Assembly: GCA_023250385.1 (NCBI GenBank)
Contig: JAHFAU010000092.1
Coordinates: 1 to 7,927 of the forward strand
Reading direction: 5' to 3'
Length of the DNA stretch: 7,927 nt
Source: Anaerolineales bacterium
GTDB taxonomy: Bacteria > Chloroflexota > Anaerolineae > Anaerolineales > E44-bin32
Part shown: positions 5,153-7,927 of the stretch, in pieces
How positions within the stretch are numbered: position 1 is the first letter of the stretch
Layout: the number at the start of each line of letters is the position of its first letter
Position numbers and translations under genes: made by a program
The notes under the pieces: generated by a model
Databases searched by the model: none
What the model was told of the DNA's origin: nothing
Seen by the model: the letters and a program-made list of their open reading frames with translations, nothing else

Positions 5153-5539
5153 ATGCAGCAGTTTCCTCGGCTGTTCACCCTCGAGCAAGCCAACCAGCTT
5201 TTGCTGACGCTGCGTCCATTGGTGGACGATCTGGTCGCTGCCCGCGATCAGATCGTGACCATCCGGCCGGAATTGGATTCCGGCGTTCAGAAAGCCCTGG
5301 GAAATGGAGCGAGCAAGGCGACTGGTGAACTGCTGAAGCTGTTTCGGCGCATCGAGCGTCTCATCAAGGAAGTACACTCTTATGGAGTGTTGCTGAAAGA
5401 CGTTGATCAAGGGCTGCTCGATTTTCCGGCCGAGCTTGAGGGCCGGGTCGTCTTCCTGTGCTGGAAACACGGCGAGCCGTCCGTGAGCCACTGGCACGAC
5501 CTGGATGCCGGCTTCTCCGGGCGCAAGTCGCTCTTCTAG
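5153..5539 (+). CDS. DUF2203 family protein
   Basis: This 128-residue protein matches DUF2203 over its whole length. It opens with RLFTLEQANQLLLTLRPLVDDL, continues with a helical, charged middle, and ends with the family signature DVDQGLLDFP (83-92), LCWKHGEP (102-109) and WHDLDAGFSGR (114-124). No biochemical function is established for the family that I can state; it looks cytoplasmic and probably helical. The conserved His, Trp and Cys residues near the end might bind a metal, but that is speculation. The ATG lies 4 bases beyond an intrinsic terminator and has no ribosome site, so expression needs read-through or a leaderless start; a poor TACTTT at 5140-5145 is the only -10 candidate. 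Its stop overlaps the stop of the converging SH3 gene. Confidence 0.88.
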   Translation: MQQFPRLFTLEQANQLLLTLRPLVDDLVAARDQIVTIRPELDSGVQKALGNGASKATGELLKLFRRIERLIKEVHSYGVLLKDVDQGLLDFPAELEGRVVFLCWKHGEPSVSHWHDLDAGFSGRKSLF

Positions 5540-6180
5540 CCGCCCCGCAAGATCGAAATCAGGATCCCAAAGGTCCCGACCATCACCAGCCCGGCGATCG
5601 CCACGATCGGCGGAATCACGCTGCGCGACTCGGGAGATTCCGCCGCGAAGGTCGGTTGGACGACCGGACTGGCCGGCGTGAAGGTCGGCAAGCGGGTGGG
5701 CGTGATGTCTCCCAGGTTGAATTGGGCCGCCAGAGTCGGATCGATCGTTGCCGTCGCCCGCGGGGTGGCCGTCGGTGGGGGCTCGACGATCGGCAGCGAG
5801 GCGCCCGGGGGATCGAGCACAACAAGGGGCGAGTACACCCAACCCACATTGCCCGGCACGCCCGGGTAGAGGATCTGGATCCAGTTTCCCCCAACAGAGC
5901 GCCCAATGGCCGGGGCCTGCTGGCCGGCGATCAGCACCCCGATCAATTCGCATTCCACACACGGTCCCGAGTGCACGTAGGCTTGATCTGGAACCACGAT
6001 CACGGGTCCGAGAGGGGTCCCGGTGACGGTCGGAAGCGAGACGGTGGGCGGCTGGCTGAACTCCGCCGCGCGGACGGTGCTCACCGCGGCTGAAACCACG
6101 AGCGCCGCGGCTGCCAAGCTCGCGACCGGGAGAATGCGCCAGACAGCCTGCCTTGCGCGTGCGTTTGATGCGCGGTCCAT
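5536..6180 (-). CDS. Secreted or membrane-anchored SH3-domain protein
   Basis: The 214-residue protein starts at ATG 6180. Residues about 12-39 are a signal peptide or anchor (basic start, hydrophobic run, then VRAAE). Residues about 58-122 read as a bacterial SH3 (SH3b, SH3_3) domain: AYVHSGPCVECELIGVLIAG, then the GNWIQI and GWVYSPLVVL strands. Cys74 and Cys77 (CVEC) could form a disulfide. A Thr/Pro linker (131-180) leads to a C-terminal hydrophobic helix at about 189-211, then RGG. The SH3 domain would sit outside the membrane, where such domains usually bind cell-wall peptides. The gene lies 22 bases after the serine hydrolase gene on the same strand, so a joint envelope role is likely. 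An open frame extends upstream but is a shadow of the hydrolase gene. Confidence 0.85.
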   Translation of the reverse strand: MDRASNARARQAVWRILPVASLAAAALVVSAAVSTVRAAEFSQPPTVSLPTVTGTPLGPVIVVPDQAYVHSGPCVECELIGVLIAGQQAPAIGRSVGGNWIQILYPGVPGNVGWVYSPLVVLDPPGASLPIVEPPPTATPRATATIDPTLAAQFNLGDITPTRLPTFTPASPVVQPTFAAESPESRSVIPPIVAIAGLVMVGTFGILISILRGG

Positions 6181-6202
6181 GCCTGGGTGAGGATTGTGCC
6201 AG

Positions 6203-7699
6203 CTAGCCGGAGGCTGGTGGATTGAAATAGTTGTAGACCGCCCGACCGAGCTGGGCGAAGAGGGCGGCGGTCGGCTCCCAAACCATTTCCCGGTCGTCCC
6301 ACATGAAAATGGATACGACGTAGTCGCCGCCCGGGGAGTAAACGATACCGGCGTCGCTGATGAAATCCAGCGGCGATTGGGTCCAGCCGTGCTTGTGGGC
6401 GACCCGGGTGCCATCGGGCACACTGGCCTCGATCAGCCAGGCGATCCGGTTCTGCGAGAGCAGGTCGAGAATTCGGGCGCACTCCGCCGGTCGCAGCTGG
6501 TCCGGGAATGCGGCCAGCAAGGCTCCCCCACCCTTGGCGCAGCCATACAGGTCGCCCAGCAGTGTGCCCAAATCAGAGGCGGTCGTTTGATTGAGCTGGT
6601 TGGGACGGGTGTTGATGTCAAGCCGCTGATTGGCGGGAGTCGCGGGCGGTGAGGCGGCGATCAGCTGTGCAGGAGTCGTGAACCGGCGCGGGTTCTCGAA
6701 CCAGGCCACGATATAGGAGTTCTCCAATCCCAATTCGGCCAGGCTCTCAGTGACTGCGACCGGCCCGTGCGCAAAGTCGATCCGCTCCATTAGCCAGTTG
6801 GCCGGGTCATTACCCGATTGGGTAATCATTTCGACGAGCCAACGGGTGGCCTCTGCATCCAACGGCTCATCGAAGTAGCGGTAGAAGGCGGTGGCGATCC
6901 CGACTTTGATGGTGGAGCCGGCATCGAAGGCGATGTCGGGGGAGACCGAGATGTCTTGATTGAGGTAATACCCGAAATGCAGCTCCTCTCCGGTTCGCAG
7001 GTCTCTTACATAAATGACCGCCAGGCCATCGAAGGCTTCGACGTCGATGTTTTGCTTCAACAAGATCTCGAGGGTCGGCAGGGCCGGGCGACTGGCCTGG
7101 CTCTCGAACACCGGAAGGTTTACCCGCCGGTCGCCCGGAGCGCCGAGTACCTCCCCGACCAGCTCCACCGCCCGCCCAACGTCGAGCACCCGGCCCGGAC
7201 TTCCGGCCAAGAATTCGGCGCTGCCCGGAATGGGTTGGCTCGGCAATGCCGGTTCATCGTAACGGGCCGCAATGTCTCGCAGCACGGTTTCCAGCTGCGG
7301 TCGTGAGTACTCGGCCCGCAGCGGTACGCTCTGCGGGTCACCCGGTCGGTCCCAGAGGAAATCCCAGAACCCACTCCAAAAATCGGTGTTGGTTCGGGCA
7401 AGCTCGCCGCCCGCCAGCATGGCCTCCGTGTCGACCTGGAAACCGACCTGCGATGGGGACAGCGCGATCCGTTCCCCCTCGTAGAGCAGTTCGACCGGAG
7501 TGCTATAGGTCTGCAGCAACCGCTCCAGCGCGGACGGCTTGCTCATTCCGCCGACCGGTACCCCGGCGATAGTCAGCCCCTCGGGAAGGTTCGCCCGCTC
7601 GCGGCTGAAGGCAATTAGCTGAAAGAAGAACAGGACCGCGGCCCCTAGCAGGAGCCCGAGTGAGACGAGACGCAGAAAGTTAGGTCCGTTGCGCCCCAT
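6203..7699 (-). CDS. Membrane-anchored serine hydrolase (class A beta-lactamase fold) with VanW-associated N-terminal domain
   Basis: The protein has 498 residues. Residues about 9-31 are an N-terminal membrane anchor. Residues about 38-200 resemble the putative peptidoglycan-binding domain found with VanW (PG_binding_4): LTIAGVPVGGMS, then a VELLYEGERIALSPSQVGFQVD strand set. The C-terminal half is a penicilloyl-serine transferase fold with its three motifs: STIK (262-265, nucleophile Ser262 and Lys265), SGN (295-297, in place of SDN) and KHG (436-438, in place of KTG). The omega-loop area reads RPNQLNQTT (365-373), where Asn370 is in place but the catalytic Glu of beta-lactamases is not seen four residues earlier. 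A cell-wall amidase, esterase or carboxypeptidase role is therefore more likely than antibiotic hydrolysis. The ATG at 7699 has a short leader and no clear ribosome site. The SH3 gene follows. Confidence 0.9.
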   Translation of the reverse strand: MGRNGPNFLRLVSLGLLLGAAVLFFFQLIAFSRERANLPEGLTIAGVPVGGMSKPSALERLLQTYSTPVELLYEGERIALSPSQVGFQVDTEAMLAGGELARTNTDFWSGFWDFLWDRPGDPQSVPLRAEYSRPQLETVLRDIAARYDEPALPSQPIPGSAEFLAGSPGRVLDVGRAVELVGEVLGAPGDRRVNLPVFESQASRPALPTLEILLKQNIDVEAFDGLAVIYVRDLRTGEELHFGYYLNQDISVSPDIAFDAGSTIKVGIATAFYRYFDEPLDAEATRWLVEMITQSGNDPANWLMERIDFAHGPVAVTESLAELGLENSYIVAWFENPRRFTTPAQLIAASPPATPANQRLDINTRPNQLNQTTASDLGTLLGDLYGCAKGGGALLAAFPDQLRPAECARILDLLSQNRIAWLIEASVPDGTRVAHKHGWTQSPLDFISDAGIVYSPGGDYVVSIFMWDDREMVWEPTAALFAQLGRAVYNYFNPPASG

Positions 7700-7717
7700 A
7701 GTTTCGACCGGCGCGGG

Positions 7718-7723
7718 AGTATA
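7718..7723 (-). promoter_or_regulatory. Extended -10 element for the serine hydrolase gene
   Basis: The minus strand reads TGATATACT, a TG-N-TATACT extended -10. No good -35 lies 16-18 bases upstream. The predicted start is near 7711, giving a leader of about 12 bases. Confidence 0.45.
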
Positions 7724-7773
7724 TCACGCAGGATTCGACCGCCTGATTTAACTCAAGCGCGCCGCCCGCTGCT

Positions 7774-7795
7774 AGATGCTACGATCGGATCATCT
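7774..7795. repeat. 22-base imperfect palindrome in the valS-hydrolase gap
   Basis: AGATG, CTA, CGATCG, GAT, CATCT: the outer arms and the central CGATCG are self-complementary, while the two triplets between are not (16 of 22 positions match). There is no T tract, so it is a possible operator rather than a terminator. Confidence 0.35.
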
Positions 7796-7808
7796 CCCCT
7801 TCTCTGGG

Positions 7809-7927
7809 CTACTCCAGGTCCTTGAGCTGGGCCGCCAGCTTCCCGGCCGTCTCGCGCGCCGCATCGAGTTTGGCCTGCTCCCGAGCAACCACCGCGTGAG
7901 GGGCCCGTTGGGCAAACTCCCCAGCGA
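7809..7927 (-). CDS. valS: Valyl-tRNA synthetase, C-terminal end (partial)
   Basis: Only the last 38 residues are in the window, ending with TAG at 7809-7811. The segment reads EFAQRAPHAVVAREQAKLDA and then a charged helical run ending LKDLE. This matches the C-terminus of bacterial valyl-tRNA synthetase, where a sequence like NE.F..KAP..VV..ER.KL leads into the coiled-coil arm that contacts tRNA-Val. The enzyme charges tRNA with valine in the cytoplasm. The gene runs leftward from beyond the right edge, about 110 bases ahead of the hydrolase gene and on the same strand. The identification rests on a short but characteristic segment; another protein ending in a coiled coil remains possible. 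Confidence 0.75.
   Translation of the reverse strand, partial: AGEFAQRAPHAVVAREQAKLDAARETAGKLAAQLKDLE

Noticed and set aside
4988..5962. 324-residue minus-strand open frame
   Set aside because: It is a shadow of the Fe-S carrier, DUF2203 and SH3 genes, and it crosses the intrinsic terminator.
5458..6093. 211-residue plus-strand open frame, Arg/Gly/Asp-rich
   Set aside because: It is an antisense shadow of the SH3-protein gene; its composition is typical of GC-rich antisense frames.
6181..6423. Upstream extension of the SH3-protein frame by 81 residues
   Set aside because: It overlaps the end of the serine hydrolase gene; the signal peptide begins at ATG 6180.

Overview
The window looks like chromosomal DNA from a GC-rich bacterium, most likely of the Chloroflexota (Anaerolineae type). 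This is an inference from the Thr/Pro-rich linkers in two proteins, the WXG100-like protein next to a lipoprotein, the serine hydrolase paired with an SH3 protein, and the SufR-like regulator beside an A-type Fe-S carrier. No rRNA, tRNA, CRISPR array, transposase or phage gene was seen.

Layout. (1) 1-1441, minus strand: the head of a respiratory complex I operon, with a consensus promoter, nuoB, and then a fused nuoC-nuoD gene that runs off the left edge. (2) 1657-3702, minus strand: a three-gene cassette upstream of nuoB and in the same orientation. It encodes a WXG100-like helical-hairpin protein with a Thr/Pro linker and an unrecognised C-terminal domain, a small lipoprotein whose start overlaps it, and a two-helix membrane protein with an ambiguous non-ATG start. 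Sampled lines of this cassette are AT-richer than sampled lines elsewhere. (3) 3703-5148, plus strand: a SufR-like DNA-binding regulator with a near-leaderless promoter, then an IscA/ErpA-type Fe-S carrier with its own promoter and a strong terminator. A 13-base sequence occurs in both promoter regions. (4) 5153-5539, plus strand: a DUF2203 protein that starts directly after that terminator. (5) 5536-7699, minus strand: a membrane-anchored serine hydrolase of the class A beta-lactamase fold with a VanW-associated N-terminal domain, followed by a secreted SH3 protein. The SH3 gene meets the DUF2203 gene tail to tail at a shared CTAG. (6) 7809-7927, minus strand: the C-terminal end of valyl-tRNA synthetase.

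How the parts may work together. Complex I is a major consumer of Fe-S clusters, and the nearby regulator/carrier pair is a plausible Fe-S homeostasis unit. The hydrolase and SH3 protein form a cell-envelope pair. The WXG100-like cassette is the least explained part and may be a secreted or surface system. Stretches not assigned to genes are 1389-1656 (nuoB promoter and a hairpin only), 2005-2126 (possibly part of the small membrane gene), 3703-3924 (divergent promoter region with repeats), 4531-4677 (promoter of the carrier gene), 5089-5152 (palindrome and terminator) and 7700-7808 (promoter and an imperfect palindrome).
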